Shown: positions 36,632 through 44,834 of the stretch, piece by piece
Numbering within the stretch: the first letter of the stretch is position 1
Layout: each line of letters starts with the position of its first letter
Assembly: GCA_963711315.1 (NCBI GenBank)
Contig: CAVQDQ010000003.1
Span: 620,001 to 684,000, forward strand
Direction of reading: 5' to 3'
Length of the DNA stretch: 64,000 bases
Source: PALSA-612 sp963711315
Lineage (GTDB): Bacteria > Actinomycetota > Thermoleophilia > Gaiellales > Gaiellaceae
The notes under the pieces: generated by a model
Database searches by the model: none
Seen by the model: only the letters and a program-made list of their open reading frames with translations
Told to the model about the DNA's origin: nothing
Program-made: the position numbers and the translations under genes

Positions 36632-36946
36632 ATGGCCAACATCGACATGAACAAGCTCATGCAGCAGGCGCAGCAGATGCAGCAGCAGATGGCCGAGGCA
36701 CAGGAGCAGCTCGCCTCGGAGACGGTCGAGGCTTCGGCGGGCGGCGGGCTGGTGACGGTGCGCGCTACCGGCAACGGCGAGATCCTCGCCATCAAGATCG
36801 ATCCCAAGGCGATCGACCCGGACGATCCGGAGCTGCTCGAGGACATGGTGCTCGCCGCCGTCAACGAGGCGCTGCGCTCCGCTCAGTCGCTCGCTCAGTC
36901 GAAGCTGGGCGCCATGACCGGCGGCCTCGGTCTGCCGGGCATGTGA
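36632..36946 (+). CDS. ybaB: YbaB/EbfC nucleoid-associated protein
   Basis: 104 residues: helical arm MNKLMQQAQQMQQQMAEAQE, then the beta core GGGLVTVRATGNGEILAIKI and DPDDPELLEDMVLAAVNEAL, and a Gly/Met-rich tail. Members form tweezer-like dimers that bind DNA and are typically encoded between dnaX and recR, as here. It starts 3 bp after the dnaX stop and overlaps the next gene. Confidence 0.95.
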   Translation: MANIDMNKLMQQAQQMQQQMAEAQEQLASETVEASAGGGLVTVRATGNGEILAIKIDPKAIDPDDPELLEDMVLAAVNEALRSAQSLAQSKLGAMTGGLGLPGM

Positions 36947-37342
36947 TGCAGATCCTGCGGCTCGACGAGTCGCTGGCGACCGATCCGCCCAACCCTGAGG
37001 ACTTCACCGGGCGAGTGCGAATGCAGAATCTCGGCGCCGCCGGCGGCACTTCAGAGCTCGACTACCTCGCCGTCTACTTCGACGCGGGGGCGCACACCCG
37101 GCCACATACGCACGCAACGGATCAGGTGCTCTGCTTCGTGCGCGGCACCGGGTTCGTCTGGATCGCGGGCGAGGAGCGCGCAGCCTGTCGATACGCACCG
37201 CGTCGTCGTCGTCCCGGCCGGAGTCCTCCACATGCACGGCGCCATGGAGGGGGAGCCGGTCTGCCACCTCGCCGTTCGAGCCCCGGGGCCGACAGACTGG
37301 AGCCCTCCGGTTCCGGACGAGTGGCAGCAGTACGTGCGGTAG
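36943..37342 (+). CDS. Cupin-domain protein, frameshifted near 37180
   Basis: About 132 residues when repaired; starts at GTG 36943 or ATG 36946, overlapping the ybaB stop. Cupin motif 1 FDAGAHTRPHTHATDQVLCF is followed by GTGFVWIAGEE. The frame then breaks, and motif 2 continues in the next frame as VVVVPAGVLHMHGAMEGEPV, ending PPVPDEWQQYVR. Probably a small metal-binding enzyme or sensor. It is unusual between ybaB and recR, which normally adjoin, so it is likely cotranscribed and translationally coupled with them. Confidence 0.7.
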
Positions 37343-37360
37343 TACCTGCACAATGAGGCC

Positions 37361-37951
37361 GTGTTCAGCCCGGCCGTGGACAACCTCGTCTCGCAGCTGA
37401 CGCGCCTTCCCGGCGTCGGCACGCGCACGGCCCAGCGCCTCGCGTTCCACATGCTTCGCGCGGACAAGGACGAAGCGCTGGCGCTCGCGCAGGCGATCGA
37501 GGACGTGAAGGAGAAGGTGCGCTTCTGCCGCGAGTGCGGCAACCTCACCGAGGAGGACGTGTGCGGGATCTGCCTCGACGCGCGCCGCGACCGCACCGTC
37601 GTCTGCGTCGTCGAGCAGCCCGTCGACCTGCTCTCCATCGAGCGCACGGCCGAGTACCGCGGCCTCTACCACGTGCTCGGCGGCGCGCTGTCCCCGATCG
37701 ACGGCGTCGATCCCGGCTCGCTGCGCATCGACGAGCTCATCCAGCGCGTGGAACGCGACGGCATCGAGGAGGTCGTGCTCGCGACCAACCCGACGATGAC
37801 CGGCGAGGCGACTGCCTCGTACCTCGCCGACCGACTGCGCACCCGGGTCCGCGTTACGAGGCTCGCAAGCGGCCTGCCCGTCGGCTCCGATCTCGAGTAC
37901 GCGGACGAGGTGACGCTCGGCCGGGCACTCTCCGGCCGCCGCGAGATGTAG
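37361..37951 (+). CDS. recR: Recombination protein RecR
   Basis: 196 residues starting at GTG. Helix-hairpin-helix LTRLPGVGTRTAQRLAFHML, four-Cys zinc finger CRECGNLTEEDVCGIC, Toprim domain with VVEQPVDLLSIERTAEY and LATNPTMTGEATASYLAD, C-terminal GSDLEYADEVTLGRALSGRR. It acts with RecF/RecO in loading RecA at gaps. A diverged second copy of its last 75 bp lies at 38494-38568. Confidence 0.97.
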   Translation: MFSPAVDNLVSQLTRLPGVGTRTAQRLAFHMLRADKDEALALAQAIEDVKEKVRFCRECGNLTEEDVCGICLDARRDRTVVCVVEQPVDLLSIERTAEYRGLYHVLGGALSPIDGVDPGSLRIDELIQRVERDGIEEVVLATNPTMTGEATASYLADRLRTRVRVTRLASGLPVGSDLEYADEVTLGRALSGRREM

Positions 37952-38022
37952 CAGCGGCTTGCCTTTCTTGGCGCTGAATCGACGCAGTTCCGTGGCCTTG
38001 TCGCCGCAATCATTTCCGGTCA

Positions 38023-38163
38023 GTGGAGCCTCAACCGGAATCGGAGCCCCTGATCTACCGGTCGGAGGTGCTCGCTATCATCGGAGCGCTTGCGGATCTC
38101 GTCGTCGAGGTTCGCGACATTCGCGACCTTCTCCAGGAAGACGATGATGAAGAAGAGGAGTAA
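38023..38163 (+). CDS. Small acidic protein upstream of HicB-like gene
   Basis: 46 residues from GTG 38023 (GTG 38068 possible): MEPQPESEPLIYRSEVLAII, then GALADLVVEVRDIRDLLQED and an Asp/Glu tail. No family recognised. It overlaps the next gene by 20 bp in another frame, so the two are likely coupled. The pair sits between recR and a recR remnant. Confidence 0.5.
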   Translation: MEPQPESEPLIYRSEVLAIIGALADLVVEVRDIRDLLQEDDDEEEE

Positions 38164-38482
38164 GAAAGAGATCCGAGAGCAGGCTCGCCGGGAGGCCGAG
38201 AACTCGCCGATCGTGCGCCAGCTTCGGGAGCTCTACGCCCGGGGCATGGCAGGGCTCCAAGGGAAAGAAGACGTGAGTCGGTACGTCGTCGTCATCGAAG
38301 GATCGGGCGACTCTTACTCGGCGTATGCTCCGGATCTACCGGGGTGCGTCGCTGCCGGCGCCACTCTCGAGGAGGTCGAACGGCTCATAGTCGAGGCGAT
38401 CCGGCTGCACATCGAGAGCCTGTCCGCGCACGGCGACGTCGTGCCGGAACCGCGAACTGAAGTTCGCTTCGTCGCCGTCTGA
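38144..38482 (+). CDS. HicB-family antitoxin-like protein (no HicA seen)
   Basis: 112 residues from ATG 38144, or 69 from GTG 38273, which is the usual length of solo HicB proteins. The C-terminal part is a clear HicB partial RNase-H fold: YVVVIEGSGDSYSAYAPDLP-GC, then ATLEEVERLIVEAIRLHIES and PEPRTEVRFVAV. The N-terminal 43 residues (KKRSKKEIREQARREAENSP) are basic and helical and may be a fused arm. No HicA toxin gene adjoins, so it may be an orphan. The position behind recR, flanked by a recR remnant, suggests acquisition. Confidence 0.75.
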   Translation: MMKKRSKKEIREQARREAENSPIVRQLRELYARGMAGLQGKEDVSRYVVVIEGSGDSYSAYAPDLPGCVAAGATLEEVERLIVEAIRLHIESLSAHGDVVPEPRTEVRFVAV

Positions 38483-38493
38483 CGTCGCTGGTC

Positions 38494-38568
38494 CGGCGGC
38501 TCCGACCTCGAGTACGCCGATGAGGTGACGCTGGGCCACACGCCCGGCCGGCCGCCGCGAGATGTAGC
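38494..38568 (+). pseudogene. Remnant of a recR 3' end
   Basis: Resembles 37881-37951, the last codons of recR: it encodes GSDLEYADEVTLG in the same order, then GR-PP-R in a shifted frame and ends in CGAGATGTAG. Differences in the in-frame part fall at synonymous positions (GAT/GAC, GCG/GCC, CTC/CTG), so the copy came from a recR that had evolved under coding selection, perhaps that of a related strain. One extra base shifts the last codons. Confidence 0.7.
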
Positions 38569-38671
38569 GCCTCCCTCGCTCGGGGAACCCCGGTTGGGTG
38601 CCCCCGGTTCACGAGTTGACGCGATTCGCCGATGGATCGTCCAGATGCGGCGCGGTCGACTCACTCGAAAC

Positions 38672-40474
38672 ATGCGCACGCGACTGAGCGCAACGGCGAC
38701 CTTCGCCGCCGCGCTGGCGTTCTCGTCACTGCTCGCGACCGGTGCGAACGCCGCGGGCGCGGGCCAGACACGCCTGCTCGTGAAGTTCTCCCCTGCGATG
38801 TCGACGTTCCAGCGGGGCGCCACGCTCGCCGGGGCAAACGCGCAGAGAGCCGGCTCGATCTCCGGCATCGGCGTCGACGTCGTCAGCGTGCCCTCCGCGG
38901 CCGCGGCGAGCTCGCTCGCCCGCCTGAAGGCGACGCCGGGCGTGCAGTTCGCAGAACTCGACGCGACCGCCCGGGCAGCCGAGGTGCCAAACGACCCGAG
39001 CTTCTCCCAGCAGTGGGCGATGAACAAGGTCAAGGCCCCGGCTGCGTGGGACACGACGCACGGGAGCTCCAGCGTCGTGGTCGCGATCCTCGACACGGGC
39101 ATCTCGCTCTCGCATCCCGATCTCTCGGGGAAGATCGTCGGAAGCCAGAACTTCTCATCCAGCCCGACCGTCGATGACGTCGACGGCCACGGGTCTCACG
39201 TCGCCGGCATCGCCGCGTCGGCCACGAACAACGCCGTCGGCGTCGCGGGGCTTGGCTACAACGACCGCCTCCTGAACGTGAAGGTGCTCGGGGACGGCGG
39301 CTCGGGCACCTATGCGAACGTGGCGAGCGGGATCACCTGGGCAGCCGACAACGGCGCCGACGTGATCAACCTCAGCCTCACCGGCACGGCGGCTTCGTCG
39401 ACGCTCGAATCGGCCGTCAACTACGCCTGGTCGAAGGGCGTCGTGGTGGTCGCGGCCGCAGGCAACTTCGCCAACTCGACGCCGACGTACCCCGCCTCCT
39501 ACGCGAACGCGATCGCCGTTGCGGCGACGACGGACCTCGACAGGCTCGCCCCGTATTCGGACTACGGCGACTGGGTCGACGTGGCCGCGCCCGGCAACAA
39601 CATCTACTCGACCATCCCCGGCGGCTACGGCTACAAGAGCGGCACGTCGATGGCCTCGCCCTACGTCGCGGGGCTCGCGGCCCTGCTCTTCGCGACGCTG
39701 ACCGACACGAACGGGAACGGACGCGTGAACGACGAGGTGCGCGCCCGGATCCAGGCGACCGCCGACAACATCGGGCTGAGCGGGATCGGCAGCGGCCGCA
39801 TCAACGCCTACCGGGCCGCCACTGAAGGAGGCGCGCCGCCGCCTCCGCCTCCGCCTCCGCCGCCGCCTCCGCCGCCGCCTCCGCCCTCTCCGCCCGTGAG
39901 CACGTCCCTGCCCGCCATCTCGGGAACGCCCAGGCTCGGCCAGGTCCTGAACGCGACCGCTGGTACGTGGACGGGAACCACGCCGATGAGCTACGCGAAC
40001 CAGTGGCTACGCTGCGACTCCGGCGGCGCGAACTGCGCGCCGATCTCCGGCGCCACGGCGTGGAGCTACACGATCTCGTCCCCCGACGTCGGCTCGACGA
40101 TCCGCGCGAGGGCAACGGCCACGAATGCCGTCGGCAGCGCGTCTGCCACCAGCCCGCAAACCGCGCTCGTGACGAACGCCCAGACGAAGACCTTCACGGG
40201 CACGCTCTCGAAGAGCACGACCTCGATGTCCTTCCCGATCTCGATCGGCGCCGGCCAGGCGAACGCGACATTGACGTTCTCCAAGCAGGCCTTCATGACC
40301 GTGAAGCTCCTCAGCTCGGGAGGCACTACGGTCGGCCAGGCGTCCGGAACGACCTCGCCGCTTTCGCTCAGCGTCTCAGGTCTCGCGGCCGGCTCGTATA
40401 CCTACGTCGTGTCTTGCGCCGGCTACAAGGGCTCGGTCAGCTTCACACTGACCGTCACCGCACCCTCCCCCTGA
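38672..40474 (+). CDS. Secreted subtilisin-like serine protease (S8) with C-terminal beta domains
   Basis: 600 residues from ATG 38672; ATG 38645 would add nine Arg-rich residues. Signal peptide MRTRLSATATFAAALAFSSL, cleavage near GANA. Inhibitor-like prodomain, then the catalytic triad: Asp in VVAILDTGISLSHPDLSG, His in DGHGSHVAGIAA, oxyanion Asn in VVAAAGNFANS, Ser in YKSGTSMASPYVAGLAA. A polyproline linker (about 17 Pro) connects to an Ig-like domain (LGQVLNATAGTWTGTTPMSY) and a PPC-like domain (TFTGTLSKSTTSMSFPISIG). Extracellular. It ends at a strong terminator. Confidence 0.9.
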   Translation: MRTRLSATATFAAALAFSSLLATGANAAGAGQTRLLVKFSPAMSTFQRGATLAGANAQRAGSISGIGVDVVSVPSAAAASSLARLKATPGVQFAELDATARAAEVPNDPSFSQQWAMNKVKAPAAWDTTHGSSSVVVAILDTGISLSHPDLSGKIVGSQNFSSSPTVDDVDGHGSHVAGIAASATNNAVGVAGLGYNDRLLNVKVLGDGGSGTYANVASGITWAADNGADVINLSLTGTAASSTLESAVNYAWSKGVVVVAAAGNFANSTPTYPASYANAIAVAATTDLDRLAPYSDYGDWVDVAAPGNNIYSTIPGGYGYKSGTSMASPYVAGLAALLFATLTDTNGNGRVNDEVRARIQATADNIGLSGIGSGRINAYRAATEGGAPPPPPPPPPPPPPPPPPSPPVSTSLPAISGTPRLGQVLNATAGTWTGTTPMSYANQWLRCDSGGANCAPISGATAWSYTISSPDVGSTIRARATATNAVGSASATSPQTALVTNAQTKTFTGTLSKSTTSMSFPISIGAGQANATLTFSKQAFMTVKLLSSGGTTVGQASGTTSPLSLSVSGLAAGSYTYVVSCAGYKGSVSFTLTVTAPSP

Positions 40475-40478
40475 ACGA

Positions 40479-40506
40479 CGAGAGGGGCCCCGTGGGGCCC
40501 CTCTCG
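40479..40506. terminator. Bidirectional terminator
   Basis: Perfect 13-bp arms CGAGAGGGGCCCC / GGGGCCCCTCTCG with a 2-base loop, then TTTA. It lies between the convergent subtilase gene and Ig-repeat gene. Confidence 0.9.
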
Positions 40507-40535
40507 TTTACTCGTCGGTCGCAGGAAGTGTTCGC

Positions 40536-43250
40536 CTACGCCTCGGTGTTTACGCACCCGCCGAGCAGCCCGTTCATGTCCCCGATCTGCTGCTGGGTGA
40601 CCACGGTGCCGCCGGTGATCATGTTGCCGATCAGTTCGTTCGCCTTAGCCAGCGTATCTTCGACAGTGCTGGCCGTCGTCAGCCCCAGGACCGGCGTGCA
40701 GCCCAGTTGTCCGAGCGTCTGCCCCGCGAAGGTGCCGGGGAAGGCCGGAGGCTTGACGTACAGGATGTTCAACTCCAGCGCCAGCGTCTGGGCCAGCAGG
40801 TTGTTGATGGCACCTGCGGAACTGGTGCCGAGGCCCAGATCACGCTCGTTCGCCGCGTCGCACATGGTCATGAGGCTCAGACCGTTCTTCGTGTTCGGCA
40901 GGATGGTGAGCGTGTTATTGGGACTCGTCTTCTTGACGTTGATGTAGCACCCGGTCGTGTTGCCGAGCGTGTAGGTGAAGCCGGCAGCAATGATGCGCTG
41001 GCCGTTCTGGTTGCCCCAGAAGCCCATCGTCTTGCCGCGTGCTGCGCTCACTGTGAGCTTCTCGCAATCGAAGTCCGCCATGTTGTAGTTGCCGTCACCG
41101 GCGTAGTGCGCCTTGTACGAGTACGAGCCCGGCGTCAGCGACGCCGAGTCCACGGTCCTCGCTACAAGTGCGCCCTCCGCAGTGTCCTGAAGGGGCGTGG
41201 TGAAGACATCGCCCGCGCAGTCCCCGTTCGTCCAGAACTTGAACGTGATGTCGGAGAGGCTGGGGTTGAAGGTCCCTACGACGCCGGACAGCGTCGCCGT
41301 GTCGTGCACGACCGATGGGTTCGGCACAGTCGTGACGACCTGGTGAGCGGCGTTGTGGATGTCCGTCCTGAGCGTGAGGTCACCCTTCTTGACCGTGAAG
41401 GGCTCGCAGGCACTGATGGCGCCCTTGTAGTTGTCGTCCCCGGCGATTGAGACCTGGAACGCGTAGCTACCAGGAGTCAAGGCCGCCGTGTCCGCCGTGC
41501 GCGGATCGTTGGGCGCGGCCGCGTCGAGTCCGCTGGTGGCGACGGCTGTACCACCCGCGACGCCGTCCTCGCACTTCACCTTGTCCCCGTAGAAGCTGAA
41601 CGACAGGGCGTTGTCGGGATCGAAGCCCGGAACCTGCCCGCCGATCTGGGCGGTGTCGTGCACCTTCGAGCCGAGCGCGAGCTCGGTGCCGTTGGTGATC
41701 ACGCTGTCGTCCGGAGCGTGCAGGATCGTGGCTGCGGTCAGCTGGCCCTGCTTGACGGTGAAGGGCTCGCAGGCACTGATGGCGCCCTTGTAGTTGTCGT
41801 CCCCGGCGATTGAGACCTGGAACGCGTAGCTACCAGGAGTCAAGGCCGCCGTGTCGGCCGTGCGCGGATCGTTGGGCAGAGCCGCGTCGAGTCCGCTGGT
41901 GGCGACGGCTGTACCACCCGCGACACCGTCCTCGCACTTCACCTTGTCCCCGTAGAAGCTGAACGACAGGGCGTTCTGAGGATCGAATTCCTCGACCTGC
42001 CCGCCGATCTGGGCGGTGTCGTGCACCTTCGAGCCGAGCGCGAGCTCGGTGCCGTTGGCGATCACGCTGTCGTCCGGAGCGTGCAGGATCGTGGCTGCGG
42101 TCAGCTGGCCCTGCTTGACCGTCAGCGGCTCGCAGTCGCCGATCCCGCTCGACCACTTGTCGAGGTCATCGCTCGTGTAGGTGACGAGATAGCCGTATGT
42201 GCCTGCCCCGAGCGCGGCGGTGTCAGCCGAGTCGGCCTCGCCGTCCACGAGCGGGACAAGTGTCTTGCTAGTTACGAGAGCGCCTTCGCACGGGCTCTTG
42301 TCTGGATCATTGCTCTTGTAGAAGTTGAAGTCGACCGTGCCTTCCGGCGGGACGAAGTTGGGGTTATCCGACGACACCGTCGCGTGATCGTGCACGACCG
42401 AGCCGAGCGCGACCTCCGTGACAGCCTTGTTGTCCTCGCCGCGGATCTCCGTCAGCACCGACGATGCTCCGGCTTCGGTGACGAACAGTTCCAGGCCGCA
42501 GCCGGAACTGACGGCTTTGTTGTTTGCATCGCCGAGGTAGTCAGCCGTCCACTGGTACGTCCCCGCAACGAGGGAGACGTAGCCGGGCGACGTGCTGTAG
42601 GAGCCATTGCCGGCGTTGACCGTCACGTCCTGGCTGTAGACGGGCGTGCCCGCACACGTCGGGTCACTCGGCGGGAAGAGCTTGAACGTGATCGTGCCGC
42701 CGATCGCGGGCGACGTCGATCCGCCTGCCAGCGTGGCGGTGTCGTTCAGCGTGTCCCCCGTCTTGCCGCCGTCACCGGGATCGGTGACGATGGTCGGCTG
42801 CGCCATCTTCACGTAGCAGACGTGCGACAGGTTCAAAACGTCGCCAACGGCGTCGGTTGAGAAATTCAGCAAAGTGTCTGCGGTTGGCGTGATGACGTTC
42901 CAATGGAGCGTTGGCCCTGGGTTGGCCGACTCGTCGACGTCAGGAACCGTCAGACCGGCGACCTGGAACTCCGCACGGAGCTTGCCCGCGTCAGCGGACG
43001 TGCCGTTGAGCAGGAAGTGCCAGAGGACTCCACCCGCCGGTATCGATGCCAACTCGGCTGCCGTACAGTCCGGCTCGAGAGACGTGTTGCTGATCGGCAG
43101 GGTCTGATGCGTCTCGGTCCCCGCGATCGACACATATGTGTCGGGCGGCGGGTCGAACGACGTCGCAATCGCGGAGCCTACGAACAGAACCGCGACAACG
43201 CCCGCCGCCAGTAGTGCCGCAAAGAGCGGCAAACTCCTCTTCTTCTTCAT
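40536..43250 (-). CDS. Large secreted bacterial Ig-like repeat protein
   Basis: 904 residues; basic n-region MKKKR and signal helix LFAALLAAGVVAVLFVGSAI. At least five consecutive Ig-like (Big_3_5-type) domains, each ending in a Cys-containing motif such as CEPFTVKQGQLTAATILHAP and opening with VVHDTATL or KVHDTAQIGGQV. Two of them are almost identical, encoded by a 363-bp tandem DNA repeat. The C-terminal 200 residues form a separate conserved region with GKTMGFWGNQNGQRIIAAGF, Cys-rich and ending GGCVNTEA. Probably an adhesive or structural surface protein; no sortase motif or anchor seen. Confidence 0.8.
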   Translation of the reverse strand: MKKKRSLPLFAALLAAGVVAVLFVGSAIATSFDPPPDTYVSIAGTETHQTLPISNTSLEPDCTAAELASIPAGGVLWHFLLNGTSADAGKLRAEFQVAGLTVPDVDESANPGPTLHWNVITPTADTLLNFSTDAVGDVLNLSHVCYVKMAQPTIVTDPGDGGKTGDTLNDTATLAGGSTSPAIGGTITFKLFPPSDPTCAGTPVYSQDVTVNAGNGSYSTSPGYVSLVAGTYQWTADYLGDANNKAVSSGCGLELFVTEAGASSVLTEIRGEDNKAVTEVALGSVVHDHATVSSDNPNFVPPEGTVDFNFYKSNDPDKSPCEGALVTSKTLVPLVDGEADSADTAALGAGTYGYLVTYTSDDLDKWSSGIGDCEPLTVKQGQLTAATILHAPDDSVIANGTELALGSKVHDTAQIGGQVEEFDPQNALSFSFYGDKVKCEDGVAGGTAVATSGLDAALPNDPRTADTAALTPGSYAFQVSIAGDDNYKGAISACEPFTVKQGQLTAATILHAPDDSVITNGTELALGSKVHDTAQIGGQVPGFDPDNALSFSFYGDKVKCEDGVAGGTAVATSGLDAAAPNDPRTADTAALTPGSYAFQVSIAGDDNYKGAISACEPFTVKKGDLTLRTDIHNAAHQVVTTVPNPSVVHDTATLSGVVGTFNPSLSDITFKFWTNGDCAGDVFTTPLQDTAEGALVARTVDSASLTPGSYSYKAHYAGDGNYNMADFDCEKLTVSAARGKTMGFWGNQNGQRIIAAGFTYTLGNTTGCYINVKKTSPNNTLTILPNTKNGLSLMTMCDAANERDLGLGTSSAGAINNLLAQTLALELNILYVKPPAFPGTFAGQTLGQLGCTPVLGLTTASTVEDTLAKANELIGNMITGGTVVTQQQIGDMNGLLGGCVNTEA
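41398..42123 (-). repeat. 363-bp tandem repeat inside the Ig-like gene
   Basis: Units 41398-41760 and 41761-42123 are near-identical at the DNA level (121 codons each, one Ig-like domain). The clearest difference is EEFDPQ versus PGFDPD. This implies a recent in-frame duplication or homogenisation. Confidence 0.85.
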
Positions 43251-43535
43251 CTACCTATTCCCTTCTTCCAGAGTTGATTCTGCGCCGAGGGAAGGCAGGA
43301 CGACGTCCACCCGTTTCCGCGGGTGCGCCGTCAGTTCAAGCGCGAGCCGCAAATTTGAGATGCCCCTCTCCCCCTCATTACCGCAATGAGCTCGGTCCGT
43401 CCGAGCCCGAGAGAAGGATATGGCGCCTTGCCCGCCGTGCCTAGTGCACGGTCGCAGTACTGCGTCTGTACTGCCGTCACAGCAGTGGTCACTACTGGAC
43501 AGTCGTGCGGGACCGCACTACCCTGAGCCAGCCTG

Positions 43536-44174
43536 ATGGCGCCAGACAGCGGCCCGATCCTCGTCGTCGACGACATCTCCTCGTTTCGGGAGCTCGTTGC
43601 GACGCTGCTCGTCGAGGCCGGCTACGAAGTCCGCGAGGCGGCGAGCGGGAGGGAAGCGCTCGCGCTGGCGGACGAAGAGCGGCCCGCTCTCGTCCTGCTC
43701 GACGTCGTGCTCCCGGAAGTGAGCGGGTACGAGCTGTGTCGGACACTGCGTGAGCGATTCGGCGAGACGCTCCCGATCATCTTCCTCTCCGGAAGCCGCA
43801 CCGACCCGCTCGACTCCGTAGCAGGGCTGACGGTCGGGGCCGACGACTACATCATCAAGCCGTTCGTGCCGCAGGAGCTCATCGCCCGCGTGCGGCGGGC
43901 GCTGACCCGCTCGGCGGGGCTGAGCCGGACGAACGGCGCTGCCGCCAACGGCCTGACACCTCGCGAGCGCGAGGTCCTGAGCCTCCTCGCGGAGGGGCTC
44001 ACGCAGAACGAGATCGCCGACCGACTGGTGATCAGCCCCAACACCGTCGCAACTCATATCCAGCGGATCCTCGGCAAGCTCGACGTTCGCAGCCGGGCGG
44101 AGGCCGTCGGGCTCGCATACCGCTTGGGGCTCGTCGACGACGTCGCGGCTCACATGCTCGTCTTCTCCGAGTAA
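43536..44174 (+). CDS. Response regulator (REC-LuxR HTH), NarL/FixJ-type
   Basis: 212 residues starting at ATG. Acid pocket GPILVVDDISSFRELVATLL, phosphoacceptor ALVLLDVVLPEVSG, switch PIIFLSGSRT and YIIKPFVPQE. HTH LTPREREVLSLLAEGLTQNE, then SPNTVATHIQRILGKLDVRS. A paralogue of the 34393 regulator, with the same architecture and no adjacent kinase. The 285-bp region to the left, shared with the divergent Ig-repeat gene, holds no other gene. Confidence 0.9.
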   Translation: MAPDSGPILVVDDISSFRELVATLLVEAGYEVREAASGREALALADEERPALVLLDVVLPEVSGYELCRTLRERFGETLPIIFLSGSRTDPLDSVAGLTVGADDYIIKPFVPQELIARVRRALTRSAGLSRTNGAAANGLTPREREVLSLLAEGLTQNEIADRLVISPNTVATHIQRILGKLDVRSRAEAVGLAYRLGLVDDVAAHMLVFSE

Positions 44175-44214
44175 GAGCCGCTCGGCCTTGGGGCCTCTAC
44201 TGATGTTTGAGGCA

Positions 44215-44460
44215 AAGAAATCGGGGGTACGTGGAGGTTGACGCCGGGGTATCTCTAACCGGGCCGCGTCCCGGCTCCCTCCAACCTCAGCGTCAAATGT
44301 ACGTCGGGCGAAGGGATTCGGCGGAGAGATCCGCCGATCCTTCGCTGACCTCTGACGCGCCGCCTCGGCCTGTGTAAAGCGTCGCCGCGAAAAGCCCGCA
44401 AATTGCAGCCTTTCGGGTTGACGAGCGCGTCGCCGGGTAACGAACCTCGAGGCGTAACCG
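44215..44460 (+). promoter_or_regulatory. Structured 5' leader, candidate riboswitch
   Basis: About 250 nt of pairing-rich sequence before the 89-residue gene. Elements: TTGACGC (44238-44244) with GCGTCAA (44291-44297); a long hairpin GCGAAGGGAT-TCGGCGGA / TCCGCCGA-TCCTTCGC at 44309-44346; and GCCTTTCGGGTTGAC followed by GAACCTCGAGGCGTA near the end, recalling pieces of the ydaO (c-di-AMP) consensus. The resemblance is partial and I do not assign a class. Confidence 0.3.
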
Positions 44461-44483
44461 TCCTCCACCTAAAGGGGGTTGAG

Positions 44484-44753
44484 ATGGCAGCGACGGTCAC
44501 ACATTCGATGGTCCAGCAGTTCGCTTCCATGAAGCCGGCTGAGTTCGGACCGACGATCGAGCCGAAATGGCAGGTCGGCGAGCGCCTCGTCAAGGAGGTG
44601 CGCGCGGCGGTCGAGAAGAAGTACCTGACGCCGCTCGACGGTGCGCGGTTGATCTCGTCGATCACTGCGACGCTCTTCGGCTACGACGAGTTCATCCTGC
44701 GGGAGATCTCGCCGGAGACGTGGCTCGCGTCGGCGCCCTCGGCGCGCCACTAG
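44484..44753 (+). CDS. Conserved-looking 89-residue protein of unknown function
   Basis: Start ATG 44484 after AAAGGGGG. Soluble and mostly helical: HSMVQQFASMKPAEFGPTIE, WQVGERLVKEVRAAVEKKYL, LDGARLISSITATLFGYDEF. No signal peptide, no Cys, no recognised family. It has its own long structured leader and its own terminator, so it is a monocistronic unit, not part of the lysC transcript. Confidence 0.6.
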   Translation: MAATVTHSMVQQFASMKPAEFGPTIEPKWQVGERLVKEVRAAVEKKYLTPLDGARLISSITATLFGYDEFILREISPETWLASAPSARH

Positions 44754-44779
44754 AGCAAGCGCAATAGCGCAACCGAAGG

Positions 44780-44810
44780 AAAGGGAGAAGCGCAGTTGGC
44801 TTCTCCCTTT
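44780..44810 (+). terminator. Rho-independent terminator
   Basis: Perfect 12-bp stem AAAGGGAGAAGC / GCTTCTCCCTTT with loop GCAGTTG; the last arm bases form the T-rich tail. It separates the 89-residue gene from lysC. Confidence 0.9.
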
Positions 44811-44834
44811 TCCTGCCCAACCTACAATCGGGGC

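Noticed and set aside
39830..39895. GCC/CCG microsatellite as an independent repeat feature
   Set aside because: It encodes the polyproline linker of the subtilase in frame and is explained by the protein.
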